64,000 nucleotides of DNA from Agriterribacter humi (GTDB lineage: Bacteria > Bacteroidota > Bacteroidia > Chitinophagales > Chitinophagaceae): positions 1 to 64,000 of the forward strand of contig NZ_VOHQ01000019.1 in the NCBI RefSeq assembly GCF_009192765.1, in the 5' to 3' direction. The notes under the pieces were generated by a model. The model saw only the letters and a list, made by a program, of their open reading frames with translations. It was not told where the DNA came from and did not search any database. Each line of letters begins with the position of its first letter. Positions within the stretch are counted from its first letter, which is position 1. The translations under genes were made by a program, and so were the position numbers. Below are positions 1 to 8,804 of the stretch, piece by piece.

Positions 1-2
1 CC

Positions 3-179
<177 letters not shown>

Positions 180-181
180 CA

Positions 182-208
182 AAAGTCACTCCAAAGGGTG
201 GCTTTTTT
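182..208 (+). terminator. Rho-independent terminator after tRNA-Arg
   Basis: AAAGTCACTC and GGGTGGCTTT form a 10-bp stem with two or three G-U pairs and a short CAAA loop, followed by a run of six T. It lies directly behind the tRNA. Confidence 0.8.
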
Positions 209-329
209 ATGTTGCTACTACCTGAACCGAACCAATGTGTTGTTATTTTCCAGCGCACCGCAGGTATTTTATATGATTATGGCAATCAAAGGCTAATATT
301 GTGCTATTTAAAACAATTGCACACTTTTA

Positions 330-1151
330 ATGGGCGAAGCCGAAATTACAATAACATCCCGGGGACCAGTTTCCTTTACATTTTCCGAGTTGTGGAAAAA
401 CAGGGAACTCCTGTATTTTTTAGCGTGGAGGGATGTTAAGGTAAAGTACAAGCAAACCTATCTTGGCGTTTTATGGGTAATATTGCAACCGCTGCTGCTG
501 ATGGCCATTTTCTATATCATATTTTTCAGAACATTGAATATTGCCGTAGGGATGTCATACCCGGTGTATGCTTCCGGGGGATTGATTTTATGGGGATTGC
601 TTTCTTCGGGTATCAATAACAGCAGTGAAAGTATGTTGGGAAGCGCGCAAATGATCCGGAAAATTTATTTTCCGCGCATTCTTATCCCAATGGCATCTGT
701 GTTAACAGCCTTACTGGATTTTTTTATTGCTTTCCTGGTTTTTATTGTTTTGCTCTTTATTTTCCGGCAACCTGTGAGCTGGCATATATTGTATTGTTTT
801 CCATTAGCCGTAACGTTAACCACCATTTCATCGTTGGGTTTAGGAGCATTGCTGGCTGCCCTGAATGTGAAATACAGGGATTTCCGTTATTTGCTTCCCT
901 TTGGTATGCAGCTCATTTTTTTTAGTTCACAAATTGTATATTCATTGCATGCCCTGCAAAAAGACTGGATCAAATTATTATTGTTTTGCAACCCGCTCAA
1001 CGGGGCTTTGGAACTTTTTTCTTACCCGCTGAGGAATGAACAAATGAATGTTGCCGGCATTTTGATCAGCAGTGGCATGGCAATTCTTTTTTTACTTGCC
1101 GGCTTATTGTACTTTAAGCGTACTGAAGTATATTTTGCAGACGTTATTTAA
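330..1151 (+). CDS. ABC-2 type transporter permease, polysaccharide/O-antigen export
   Basis: This 273-residue integral membrane protein is the permease half of a Wzm/Wzt-type exporter that moves a lipid-linked polysaccharide from the cytoplasm to the periplasm. An amphipathic N-terminus (about residues 15-40, with the family-typical LAWRDVKVKYKQTYLGVLW) precedes about six hydrophobic segments, the usual ABC-2 layout and length (about 260-275 aa). It is followed after 3 bp by the ATPase gene, which supports a dedicated transporter operon. The start at 330 was chosen because the N-terminal amphipathic motif begins shortly after it. The exported sugar cannot be read from the sequence; O-antigen is the usual substrate when the ATPase carries a C-terminal extension. 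Confidence 0.9.
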   Translation: MGEAEITITSRGPVSFTFSELWKNRELLYFLAWRDVKVKYKQTYLGVLWVILQPLLLMAIFYIIFFRTLNIAVGMSYPVYASGGLILWGLLSSGINNSSESMLGSAQMIRKIYFPRILIPMASVLTALLDFFIAFLVFIVLLFIFRQPVSWHILYCFPLAVTLTTISSLGLGALLAALNVKYRDFRYLLPFGMQLIFFSSQIVYSLHALQKDWIKLLLFCNPLNGALELFSYPLRNEQMNVAGILISSGMAILFLLAGLLYFKRTEVYFADVI

Positions 1152-1154
1152 TAT

Positions 1155-2408
1155 ATGAAACCACGGATTGAAATAAATCACCTGGGTAAAAAATACCGCA
1201 TCAAAAAGGCCGCGCCCTATCTTTCTCTTCGCGATACCATAAGCGATTCCATCCGGAGTGTCTTTATTAAAGAGGCAAACCATACTAAAGATTTTTGGGC
1301 ATTGCAAGATATTAATATCAAGGTAGAAGCCGGTGAACGGATTGGTATAATTGGAAGGAATGGCGCCGGTAAAAGCACTTTGCTTAAAATACTCAGCCGG
1401 GTAACCTGGCCAACTACCGGTGAAGTCATTATAAGGGGACGTTTATCCAGCCTGCTTGAAGTGGGTACAGGCTTTCATCCGGAGCTCAGCGGTCGCGAAA
1501 ATATTTATCTTAATGGTTCGATATTGGGCTTGAAAAGGAAGGAAATTGAACGCCAGTTTGATGCGATTGTTGACTTCAGCGGTGTTGAAACATTCCTGGA
1601 AACGCCTTTAAAACATTACAGCAGCGGGATGCAGCTAAGATTGGCTTTTGCTGTGGCCGCCCACCTGGAACCGGAAATTTTGATCATAGATGAAGTGCTG
1701 GCGGTAGGTGACCTGGAATTCCAGAAGAAATGTATTGGTAAAATGGAAGAGGTAAGCAAACAACAGGGAAGAACGATTTTGTTTGTGAGCCATAATTTAA
1801 ACTACATTTCAGCGCTATGTAACAAAGCCGTTTTACTCCAGGATGGAAAGTTAGCAGAAACTGGAACGACTCACGAAATAGTGAGCAGTTATATTAGTCA
1901 GATAACAAACCGTACCGCCCAGTATATTTATGCGGAAACAGATCGTCCGGGAAATGATACTGTAAGGCTTGATTCCTTAAAAATTATTGACTCGTTGTTT
2001 AACGCCAGGTCCAATTTTAAGGTAACTGAAAAAATTGGGATTGAAATGAAATACGAAGTATTTGATCATGGCAGGATCTTGTGGCTGGGCCATAATATTC
2101 ATAATCAAACCGGCGCACACGTATTTGACACCCATAGTGTGAACTCGTCTTACTACAATCAGCCACATACCCTGGGAAAGTATACGTCGGTTGTATGGAT
2201 TCCTGCTAACCTGCTGAATACAGGTAGTTATTATATTAGCAGCGCTATATTCAATCACCGGGAAAAGATCATTCATTTTCATGAAAAAGATGCCCTTTTA
2301 TTCAATGTGCATGAAGCTGTTGATGAGGTTACAGCAAAAGGAATGAATAGTGAAGATATTCCGGGAATTATCAGGCCTTTGCTCAACTGGTCAATTAATA
2401 AAGTGTAA
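1155..2408 (+). CDS. ABC transporter ATP-binding protein with Wzt-type C-terminal domain
   Basis: The ATPase subunit of the polysaccharide exporter, 417 aa. The nucleotide-binding domain occupies about residues 1-250: Walker A GRNGAGKST at 67-75, signature SSGMQ at 156-160, Walker B ILIIDE at 175-180, and an H-loop histidine at 213. Residues about 260-417 form an extra beta-rich domain of the Wzt C-terminal type, which in E. coli O8/O9a-type systems binds the modified non-reducing end of the glycan before export. Here a methyltransferase gene follows 1 bp downstream, which fits a cap-recognition model in which a methyl group ends the chain (inference). The gene starts 3 bp after the permease gene. 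Confidence 0.92.
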   Translation: MKPRIEINHLGKKYRIKKAAPYLSLRDTISDSIRSVFIKEANHTKDFWALQDINIKVEAGERIGIIGRNGAGKSTLLKILSRVTWPTTGEVIIRGRLSSLLEVGTGFHPELSGRENIYLNGSILGLKRKEIERQFDAIVDFSGVETFLETPLKHYSSGMQLRLAFAVAAHLEPEILIIDEVLAVGDLEFQKKCIGKMEEVSKQQGRTILFVSHNLNYISALCNKAVLLQDGKLAETGTTHEIVSSYISQITNRTAQYIYAETDRPGNDTVRLDSLKIIDSLFNARSNFKVTEKIGIEMKYEVFDHGRILWLGHNIHNQTGAHVFDTHSVNSSYYNQPHTLGKYTSVVWIPANLLNTGSYYISSAIFNHREKIIHFHEKDALLFNVHEAVDEVTAKGMNSEDIPGIIRPLLNWSINKV

Positions 2409-2409
2409 T

Positions 2410-3231
2410 ATGAAGAAAAGATGGACAGGAGAACGACTCGAAACATTTATATATAACGAATGTACCGTTGAGCATTTACACCGGTATGCCATTGCAAAGG
2501 ATATGGTGAAAAATAAAACCGTTCTGGACATTGCCTGTGGGGAGGGTTATGGTGCTAATCTTCTTGCTGATTCCGCCAGGTTTGTAACAGGTGTGGATAT
2601 TGATAGCCATACAATAAGTAAAGCCGCTAATAAATACCGCAAACCCAATTTGAAATTCATAGAAGGGCAGGTTGAGCATATTCCGTTTCCTGACCATGTT
2701 TTTGATATTGTTGTAAGTTTCGAAACACTTGAACATACCAATGAACATACAAGAATGATGCAAGAGATTAAGCGAGTGTTGAAACCCGATGGAATAACAA
2801 TCATTTCTACTCCTGAAAAAAAAGGATATAGCGATGCAACAGGCTATGTAAATCCTTTTCATGTAAAGGAGTTATATGAGCACGAATTTACCGGACTAAT
2901 CAGGCAGTTTTTCTCCTGTAATTATTTCTTGCGCCAAAATACAAGTTTAACTTCTCTGGCTTTGCTTAATTCCGGAAAAGGAATGAAGATTTATGAAGGT
3001 AATTATGAGACCATTACAGATGCAGTTAATATACCCACTCTTTACCTGATCGCTATAGCTTCCGATAAAGCTTTTGAGCAACCGGCTTCGAGCCTGTTTA
3101 TGGCCAATTTAATATTTCACACTGCATTGGCAGAACAGGAAAAGCTGTTAAAAAGAACTTTTACTTATCAGGCAGGACATATTATTCTTCTGCCGCTCAA
3201 GCTACTGCGGAATTTTTTAAAACATTTATAG
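2410..3231 (+). CDS. Class I SAM-dependent methyltransferase
   Basis: A 273-aa methyltransferase with SAM-binding motif I VLDIACGEGYGANLL at residues 38-52 and the acidic loop GVDIDSH that follows strand 2; the motif LEHTNEHTRMMQEIKRVLKPDG is typical of the Methyltransf_11/25 group. An upstream in-frame ATG at 2350 would overlap the ATPase gene by 59 bp; the start at 2410 is preferred because it follows the ATPase stop directly. It lies in a polysaccharide operon, so the likely substrate is a sugar of the exported chain (inference). A basic, hydrophobic C-terminus (about 245-273) could help it associate with the membrane. Confidence 0.85.
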   Translation: MKKRWTGERLETFIYNECTVEHLHRYAIAKDMVKNKTVLDIACGEGYGANLLADSARFVTGVDIDSHTISKAANKYRKPNLKFIEGQVEHIPFPDHVFDIVVSFETLEHTNEHTRMMQEIKRVLKPDGITIISTPEKKGYSDATGYVNPFHVKELYEHEFTGLIRQFFSCNYFLRQNTSLTSLALLNSGKGMKIYEGNYETITDAVNIPTLYLIAIASDKAFEQPASSLFMANLIFHTALAEQEKLLKRTFTYQAGHIILLPLKLLRNFLKHL

Positions 3232-3243
3232 TATTCAAATTGT

Positions 3244-4218
3244 ATGATTAACTTTTCCGTAATCATTCCTAATTATAATCATGCTCCATTTCTTAAGCAA
3301 AGAATTGATTCTGTATTAGAACAGGCGTATTCAAACTTTGAAGTGATCATTATTGATGATGCTTCTACAGATAACAGTTTGGAAATAATTGAAAGCTACA
3401 AAGCGAATAATAAAATACCACACATCATTTATAACGAAAAGAATAGCGGATCACCATTTAAACCATGGAGCCAGGGCATAGCATTGGCTAAATATAGTTG
3501 GATATGGATTGGAGAAAGCGATGACTTTGCTGATCCGATGTTCCTGAAGGAAGCAGCAGACGCTATTATGAAATATCCTTCCATCGGAATATTTTATTGC
3601 GATTGCTATACGGTTGATGATAAAAGCATTGCAGCCCGGGAAAGATACTCTGAAAGAAAAAATAAAATATTCAATACAAAAAAATGGAGCGAATCTTATT
3701 ATAAAAATGGTGTTGAGGAACTGAATGAGTGTTTAAAATTTGATTCCACTATAAATAATGTAAGCAGCGTGGTTTTTAAAAAACATCTTCTTGTAACGCA
3801 AATTGAAATGTTGAATAAATTTTACCTGTATGGAGATTTGTTCTTTTTTTTGAATGCAAGTTTTTCCACAAACATTTATTATTGCAACAAACCTTTAAAT
3901 TATTATAGGATACATCCCGGAAGCCACCTGCATCTTAATACATCAATAATCACTTCAAGAAGCGAATATTTCCGCATTCTGAAAGTACTTTATTACAATA
4001 AAATGGTAACAGATAAAACACATTTGCTGGATCATTTTGCATATAATTATTTAAGTTTTGGAATAATTGAAGATGGCCTGCGAAAAGGATTAACCATTAT
4101 CCGTTTTTATTTCAAACATAGCCCATTGCTGGCATGGAAAATAACAATCAGGATAATATATATTAAATTGTTCCGGATAAAAAGAGCTTTCCGGAAGCCC
4201 GTAAATAATATAGTTTAA
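3244..4218 (+). CDS. Family 2 glycosyltransferase
   Basis: A 324-aa inverting GT-A glycosyltransferase. The N-terminus SVIIPNYNH (5-13) and the nucleotide-sugar-binding aspartates in IIIDDASTD (35-43) are diagnostic of GT2, and ESDDFAD (91-97) supplies the DxD-like metal-binding motif. The C-terminal third is basic and hydrophobic and may contact the membrane. It sits between the methyltransferase and a second glycosyltransferase, so it probably adds one sugar of the exported polysaccharide. Donor and acceptor cannot be predicted. Confidence 0.88.
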   Translation: MINFSVIIPNYNHAPFLKQRIDSVLEQAYSNFEVIIIDDASTDNSLEIIESYKANNKIPHIIYNEKNSGSPFKPWSQGIALAKYSWIWIGESDDFADPMFLKEAADAIMKYPSIGIFYCDCYTVDDKSIAARERYSERKNKIFNTKKWSESYYKNGVEELNECLKFDSTINNVSSVVFKKHLLVTQIEMLNKFYLYGDLFFFLNASFSTNIYYCNKPLNYYRIHPGSHLHLNTSIITSRSEYFRILKVLYYNKMVTDKTHLLDHFAYNYLSFGIIEDGLRKGLTIIRFYFKHSPLLAWKITIRIIYIKLFRIKRAFRKPVNNIV

Positions 4219-4237
4219 ATATTTAACCCGCAATGAA

Positions 4238-5191
4238 TTGAATACATTCTGCACCATAATTACGGCCAATTATTTCCCTCATGCATTGGCTTTATATAAG
4301 TCATTAAAAAAATTTGATCGGGAAATATCCTTATATGTTCTGGTGGCCGATCGTGAGCCGTTAACAGAAGAACATACAGAAGCCGGTATGAAAATATTGA
4401 GGGCGTATGCTCTTGAGCAATACCCGCTGGTGGAGGAGCTATACAACAAATATGCGCATATTAGAATGGATTTTTTCAGATGGTCATTGAAATCCGTATT
4501 AATGAGCTATCTCCTGGAAAAGGGTTTTGAAAAAGTGTTGTTTGTTGATTGTGATATTTTTTTCTTTAATGATTACCATTTCCTTTTTGATGCATTGGAT
4601 CAATCCGATGTTATCTTAACACCCCATTGGTATAATTCAAATCCCGTTACAAATGAAAGTGGATTCATTCAGCTTTTAAACTCCGGTTTTTTTAATGCGG
4701 GGTTTATTGGCAGTAACAAAAAGGGATTGGCTGCTTTGCGATGGTGGGCAAACGTTTGCCATTACCGGATGGATGAAAGGATGGAATCAGGTATGTATGT
4801 TGATCAGCGCTACCTTGATCTTTTACCACTTTTGTTTGAAAATGTAAAAATATTATCCCACAAAGGATGTAACCTGGGAGCAGGAAATTATGAAGAGTGT
4901 AAAAGGATATTGGTTGGAAATACCCTACTGATTGACGGCAGGTATCCTGTTGTTTTTGTCCATTTTTACAAATCGCTCATAGAACAGATCCTGAAAGGAT
5001 ATGATCCTTTGCTGGTTCCGCATTTCAATAAATATAAAGCCGTGTTTGAAGAATCCGGAGTGCCCTTCCGGCATTTTATGGGAAGCCTTGCAAAACAGCT
5101 TCAACCACCGGTGATGATAAAGCTTAAATGGAAATTGAGAATAAGAACCCGTATTAAAGGATTATTATACAGCCTGGCACATAAGCTTTAA
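4238..5191 (+). CDS. Nucleotide-diphospho-sugar transferase-like protein (GT8-like fold)
   Basis: A 317-aa protein that begins with FCTIITANYFPHALALYKSL, the usual start of GT-A enzymes that scan for nucleotide sugars, and carries FVDCDIFFF with the DxD motif at residues 104-106. The nearest match by eye is the GT8-like/nucleotide-diphospho-sugar transferase group. No ATG opens the frame: the ATG at 4233 is out of frame and stops after two codons. The frame is open from 4214, and TTG at 4238 is the best candidate start. It is the last gene of the 330-5191 operon. Confidence 0.8.
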   Translation: MNTFCTIITANYFPHALALYKSLKKFDREISLYVLVADREPLTEEHTEAGMKILRAYALEQYPLVEELYNKYAHIRMDFFRWSLKSVLMSYLLEKGFEKVLFVDCDIFFFNDYHFLFDALDQSDVILTPHWYNSNPVTNESGFIQLLNSGFFNAGFIGSNKKGLAALRWWANVCHYRMDERMESGMYVDQRYLDLLPLLFENVKILSHKGCNLGAGNYEECKRILVGNTLLIDGRYPVVFVHFYKSLIEQILKGYDPLLVPHFNKYKAVFEESGVPFRHFMGSLAKQLQPPVMIKLKWKLRIRTRIKGLLYSLAHKL

Positions 5192-5263
5192 ATATATAAG
5201 AGCGTAAAGCCAAATGAGCGGATAAAAGATATATCGCAATAAATTTGAATGATCATTTTTGCA

Positions 5264-6205
5264 CTAAACTGTTTGCCTGACTGTAGTATCCAGGATCTTC
5301 TCTTTTTCTGTAGGAGCAAGACTTCGCCAGAGATAAAATACAAGATAGCTTTCCCACCCGGGAAATTTTTTGAAAAATGTATTCATCTCTTTGCTATCGC
5401 TTTTTTCCCTGATGATGTTATGATTCATCAGCGCATTGAGTAGCCCCGCATCGCCGTAAGGAATGCAGGATGGTTCTTTAAGACTTTTCATCAGCGCATA
5501 GTTGGCAGTCCATATCCCTATTCCCCTGATATTCGTTAAAGCTTTTTGCCTGGAAATGAAGTCGGATAAACCGGCAAGTTGTTGCTTACTGATTTCACCG
5601 CGCACAAATGCATCGGCTAACCCTATTATGTATTCTGCGTTTCTGCGGGAAAATTGCATTTCGCAAAGATCGTCCGGATTAAGCTTGGCTACCGTTTCGC
5701 AGGAAGGGAAAATATGGTATAACACATCATCATGCAGAATGGAGGAACCATATTTCTCTACGAAACGTCTTTTAACCCGGTAAGCAAAAGGGAGGTTTAT
5801 TTGCTGACCAATAATGGACCAGGCAAGCGCTTCAAAAAGATCGGGAATCCCAATCAGCCGAAGTCCTTTAAATGCTTCGGGCATATAAGCCAGCGATTTG
5901 TGCCTGATTAATAATTTATAAAACGCAGCAATGTCTTCGTCAGGATTGAACCATTCCGTAATATAGTTCCTGATAAAGGGTTCGGTTTGGTCATTTATTT
6001 CGCCCCTGAGCACCTGTACCCGGAGATGCTGCCGGCTCATGGATATTTCCAGCAAAACAGGCAACTGATCAATCAGCAGGACTTTACGAACTGAACCAGT
6101 GTATACCGTGTGCATACAATCATCAAAATTGCGGTTCAAAAACCACAGGCATTCATTAAAGCTGAAGTTATCATTAACGGGTATTTGCAGATCAACATGC
6201 GTCAT
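5264..6205 (-). CDS. DNA-3-methyladenine glycosylase II (AlkA-type)
   Basis: A base-excision repair glycosylase that removes alkylated purines, 313 aa. The N-terminal third is a TBP-like half as in E. coli AlkA. The HhH-GPD core follows, with hairpin LTNIRGIGIWTA at 223-234 and the catalytic aspartate at 252 within PYGDAGL. The family-typical segment LAWSIIGQQINLPFA lies at 128-141. The gene converges on the polysaccharide operon and is followed (upstream on the minus strand) by a small PHA-type gene 20 bp away, so the two may be co-transcribed. Confidence 0.9.
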   Translation of the reverse strand: MTHVDLQIPVNDNFSFNECLWFLNRNFDDCMHTVYTGSVRKVLLIDQLPVLLEISMSRQHLRVQVLRGEINDQTEPFIRNYITEWFNPDEDIAAFYKLLIRHKSLAYMPEAFKGLRLIGIPDLFEALAWSIIGQQINLPFAYRVKRRFVEKYGSSILHDDVLYHIFPSCETVAKLNPDDLCEMQFSRRNAEYIIGLADAFVRGEISKQQLAGLSDFISRQKALTNIRGIGIWTANYALMKSLKEPSCIPYGDAGLLNALMNHNIIREKSDSKEMNTFFKKFPGWESYLVFYLWRSLAPTEKEKILDTTVRQTV

Positions 6206-6225
6206 GCAATAAAACTGATTTGTTT

Positions 6226-6519
6226 TTATGCCAATACTTCTTTTGCCTGCGCTTCAATTAAGGAACGGATCTGATTTTTATATAAGCCGGCAATAAAAGG
6301 TATGGTAAGGTCAATTTCTACCAGGTTTTCCTTTACAGCTATGCTGCCGGATGTAGAAAACGGACCCATAGCCAGGCTAAATGTTCCTGTATCTTCCAAC
6401 CAGTTTTCCTGCACATTATTTATTTTATCTGCATACTTTTCTTTAAGGTTTTGAAGCAGGTTTTTGATCCTGTCCTGCGCCTCCTCTTTGGTATGTTGAT
6501 GTGGAATTTCAATTTTCAT
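6226..6519 (-). CDS. Polyhydroxyalkanoic acid system family protein
   Basis: A 97-aa protein matching by eye the small PHA_gran_rgn family: start MKIEIPHQHTKEEA, a central helix about residues 15-30, and the ending VEIDLTIPFIAGLYKNQIRSLIEA. In other bacteria these proteins are found on polyhydroxyalkanoate granules, but many genomes carry them without PHA synthase, and none is visible here. It lies upstream of alkA in the same direction. Confidence 0.75.
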   Translation of the reverse strand: MKIEIPHQHTKEEAQDRIKNLLQNLKEKYADKINNVQENWLEDTGTFSLAMGPFSTSGSIAVKENLVEIDLTIPFIAGLYKNQIRSLIEAQAKEVLA

Positions 6520-6843
6520 GGTTCACGATTGTTTCACAAAAAAAGCAAATGTATGACAATGTTTTTCCATTGCTCTTCATAAAGGTATTTCAAATTGTTG
6601 TGTTTCGTGACACACAAACCACGGCGGGGTGTTTCACCAGCCGGCAACCATTATAATGCAGAAAATGCCGCCGATACGCAGATTGATCTGCGCGTCTGCG
6701 GCTTAAAAATAAAGGATACAGCAGGTAAATATTTACTCTAATATTAATTCACTATATTTAAATAATATTTTAATTATAAAAAAATAGTATTAATAATTTT
6801 GTTTATTATTATTTTTATTATTATTTTACATTTATTTTATAAA
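6520..6843. other. Intergenic region, AT-rich with one hairpin
   Basis: No gene seen. It contains an interrupted hairpin at 6667-6702: GCCGC pairs with GCGGC outside and CGCAGAT (6677-6683) with ATCTGCG (6686-6692) inside, resembling the dispersed GC-rich palindromes of Bacteroidota. The last 120 bases are nearly pure A/T. Confidence 0.5.
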
Positions 6844-7029
6844 ATGAAAAAGAAAAGGAAAGCGGGGGGAGGGAGAAAGAAATTACCGCCTGAATTGGTC
6901 AAGCAGGCTGTTACGCTGTTTGTGGAGGCGAAATATGTAGCAGCGGCAGGAGGCATTGAAGCATTAAAGGAATATCTGTATAAAAAATCCATATCTCTGA
7001 AACCACCAGATAGTAATTCCCCGTCCTAA
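6844..7029 (+). CDS. Small basic hypothetical protein
   Basis: A 61-aa protein beginning MKKKRKAGGGRKKLPPELV. A hydrophobic upstream extension from 6799 is encoded by a pure A/T run and is less likely than the internal ATG at 6844. The part KLPPELVKQAVTLFVEA followed by GGIEALKEYLYKK resembles the short ribbon-helix-helix-like proteins of Bacteroidota (a strand, then two helices), which would suit DNA binding, but I do not recognise a named family. A good terminator follows directly. Confidence 0.55.
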   Translation: MKKKRKAGGGRKKLPPELVKQAVTLFVEAKYVAAAGGIEALKEYLYKKSISLKPPDSNSPS

Positions 7030-7060
7030 ACCCCGATGCCTTTTCGGGGTTTTCTTTTTT
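7028..7060 (+). terminator. Rho-independent terminator
   Basis: AAACCCCGA pairs with TCGGGGTTT across a short loop and is followed by a T-rich tail. It overlaps the stop codon of the small basic gene. Confidence 0.85.
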
Positions 7061-7091
7061 AGAGATCAGGTAGAAATTGCGTTTGCAAGGC

Positions 7092-7595
7092 TTATGCTAC
7101 TTTTTTTTCAGGGTAGTCGGAGATTAGATCCTTTTGCCAGAGTTGCGAAGAGTATACCGCGTTGTTGGGGTTGATGCTCTTGCCCTGCAAGTGCCTTTTA
7201 GCTAAAACAGTACGCCCGCAGTGGTTGGTATTCATTAAAAAAACCTGGTTAGGCATATTCGCAGGACCACCCAGACCAAGTACCAGGAAATGAGCCGCCT
7301 TTTTGTTTGTTATACCTGTCGCAGATTGAAAGCTGTTAGCTATAAACCCCAGCCGGAATATACATTCGGCAGAAAATTCAAATCCTGTTGCCAGATCTTG
7401 AAAAGTAAAAACCGGGCGCGGATGATTCACGGAGCGATGGATCAATGCAAATTTTTCTTTTGGAAAAAGCGTGCTGCACACATATGCTTCGAAAACTTCT
7501 GCTTTACAATACACACCAGGGATGATACAACTATCCAGTAATACCGGGGGAATAACTGTTACCATAGGATTGAGGGGTTGGGAGCATATAACCAT
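7092..7595 (-). CDS. Hypothetical protein
   Basis: An open frame of 167 codons without a recognised domain. It has no signal peptide; several Cys and Pro are scattered through the first half. The C-terminal half (VLAKRHLQGKSINPNNAVYSSQLW) has normal protein composition. Overlapping plus-strand frames at 7290-7541 and 7471-7665 are Cys- and Arg-rich and look like shadows. It lies next to a region of decayed coding sequence, so it could itself be a remnant. Confidence 0.35.
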   Translation of the reverse strand: MVICSQPLNPMVTVIPPVLLDSCIIPGVYCKAEVFEAYVCSTLFPKEKFALIHRSVNHPRPVFTFQDLATGFEFSAECIFRLGFIANSFQSATGITNKKAAHFLVLGLGGPANMPNQVFLMNTNHCGRTVLAKRHLQGKSINPNNAVYSSQLWQKDLISDYPEKKVA

Positions 7596-8043
7596 TTTTA
7601 CATCCGTGTTATTGCCGGTTCAGCAACCGTTCGCTAAATTTTATCATGCGGTAAAGAAGAAGTAAGAATGCTATAAGCAGATAAGAGGCGGCTTGCAGAT
7701 GAAATCAAAAGCAGGAAAATGAGGTAAGCTGCAACATAGCCCTGTCACCATTCCACATTACTATTACCCGGTACCTCAAAGACACAGATTTAAAATTCGA
7801 TAATTTCAACTCTGCTAGAGAAGCCGTTCGTAAACATTTAGGACTAAACAAACTTGTATTACAAGTTGTGGTTTAAATGAGAAAGGCCAGTTAACGCTCC
7901 GGTATTTTGATAGTTATGTTACAAACGGCGCCGAATATTGCACAGATGCTGAATTGAGTTTAGTATCCGGCGAAATTAAGTCAGGGCAATTATAGTGTAT
8001 TTCAAATTAATGTTGTAGTTCAGCTATCTCAAACCGCCAATGC
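7596..8043. other. Region with probable remnants of coding sequence
   Basis: No intact gene. On the plus strand 7703-7876 reads as an uninterrupted but startless frame ending LKFDNFNSAREAVRKHLGLNKLVLQVVV-stop. A little further on, about 7891-7995, another frame reads LTLRYFDSYVTNGAEY...EIKSGQL-stop. Both have protein-like composition and may be the broken end of one or two lost genes. The family is not recognised. Confidence 0.3.
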
Positions 8044-8652
8044 TTAACCAGGAAAATAGTGTGGTTTGATTATTTGTCCGGTATTCGCGCCAAACACACT
8101 CTTAGTGAACCCGTATTCTAATTGCTTCATGGTTACCGGCATTTCACCCGGAAAAAATGGGAAATATTTGGGAGAATTTTCAATAACAGTGGGACTAACT
8201 GCATTAATACGGATGCCATGCTCTAACTCAATGGCTGCCGCCCTCACAAATCCTTCAACTGCTGCATTTGTCGCAGATGCATTGGCAAAGTTCTTCTGGG
8301 GCTCATGACTTAATGCTCCCGTGATCAGTGTGAACGAACCTTTGGGATTAATGTAATGCTGACCAATCAGCACCAGGTTGATCTGCCCCATCATTTTGCC
8401 TTCCACACCATGCCGGAACTCCTTATCCGTTAAGCTTTTCCAGGGCCCAACATATGTTGGGCCGGCCGTGCAGATCAATGCATCAAAAGCACCAACTTGC
8501 CTGTACATATTTTCTATTGCCTCAGGTGAAGTAATATCCACCTGGACGTCCCTGCTGTTGCGGTCTGCCCTGACAACTTCATGCTCCTTTTCAAAAATAT
8601 TGGACAAATAAGTGCCCATGGTGCCGGAAGCACCCACAATGATAATCTTCAT
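8044..8652 (-). CDS. Short-chain dehydrogenase/reductase family protein, atypical active site
   Basis: A 202-aa Rossmann-fold protein with cofactor loop GASGTMG at residues 7-13 and an arginine-containing ADRNSRD after strand 2 that would favour NADP. The region aligned with the classical YSASKAAVEGF motif reads ASATNAAVEGF, so the catalytic Tyr is Ala125 and the catalytic Lys is Asn129. This substitution is seen in a small SDR subgroup and makes ordinary SDR catalysis doubtful. It is a short form (about 200 aa against 250). A TAATTTTG box lies 32 bp upstream of the ATG. Confidence 0.85.
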   Translation of the reverse strand: MKIIIVGASGTMGTYLSNIFEKEHEVVRADRNSRDVQVDITSPEAIENMYRQVGAFDALICTAGPTYVGPWKSLTDKEFRHGVEGKMMGQINLVLIGQHYINPKGSFTLITGALSHEPQKNFANASATNAAVEGFVRAAAIELEHGIRINAVSPTVIENSPKYFPFFPGEMPVTMKQLEYGFTKSVFGANTGQIIKPHYFPG

Positions 8653-8683
8653 ACTTATTGATTGATTAATAATTAATGATGTA

Positions 8684-8691
8684 CAAAATTA
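8684..8691 (-). promoter_or_regulatory. Bacteroidota-type -7 box (TAATTTTG) of the SDR gene
   Basis: The minus strand reads TAATTTTG, an exact match to TAnnTTTG, 32 bp before the ATG at 8652. No clear -33 TTTG is seen. Confidence 0.4.
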
Positions 8692-8804
8692 GATATTGTG
8701 ATAAGGTTCCGGGTTGGACGATATTTCAGTTCTATTGCATTTTTCTGAAATGATCGTTTTTAAAATGGAATGAATGTTATGTATCCTTTTTTAAACAGAT
8801 ATTA

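Noticed and set aside
7290-7665. Plus-strand frames opposite the 7092-7595 gene
   Set aside because: Cys/Arg/Lys-rich translations typical of antisense shadows.
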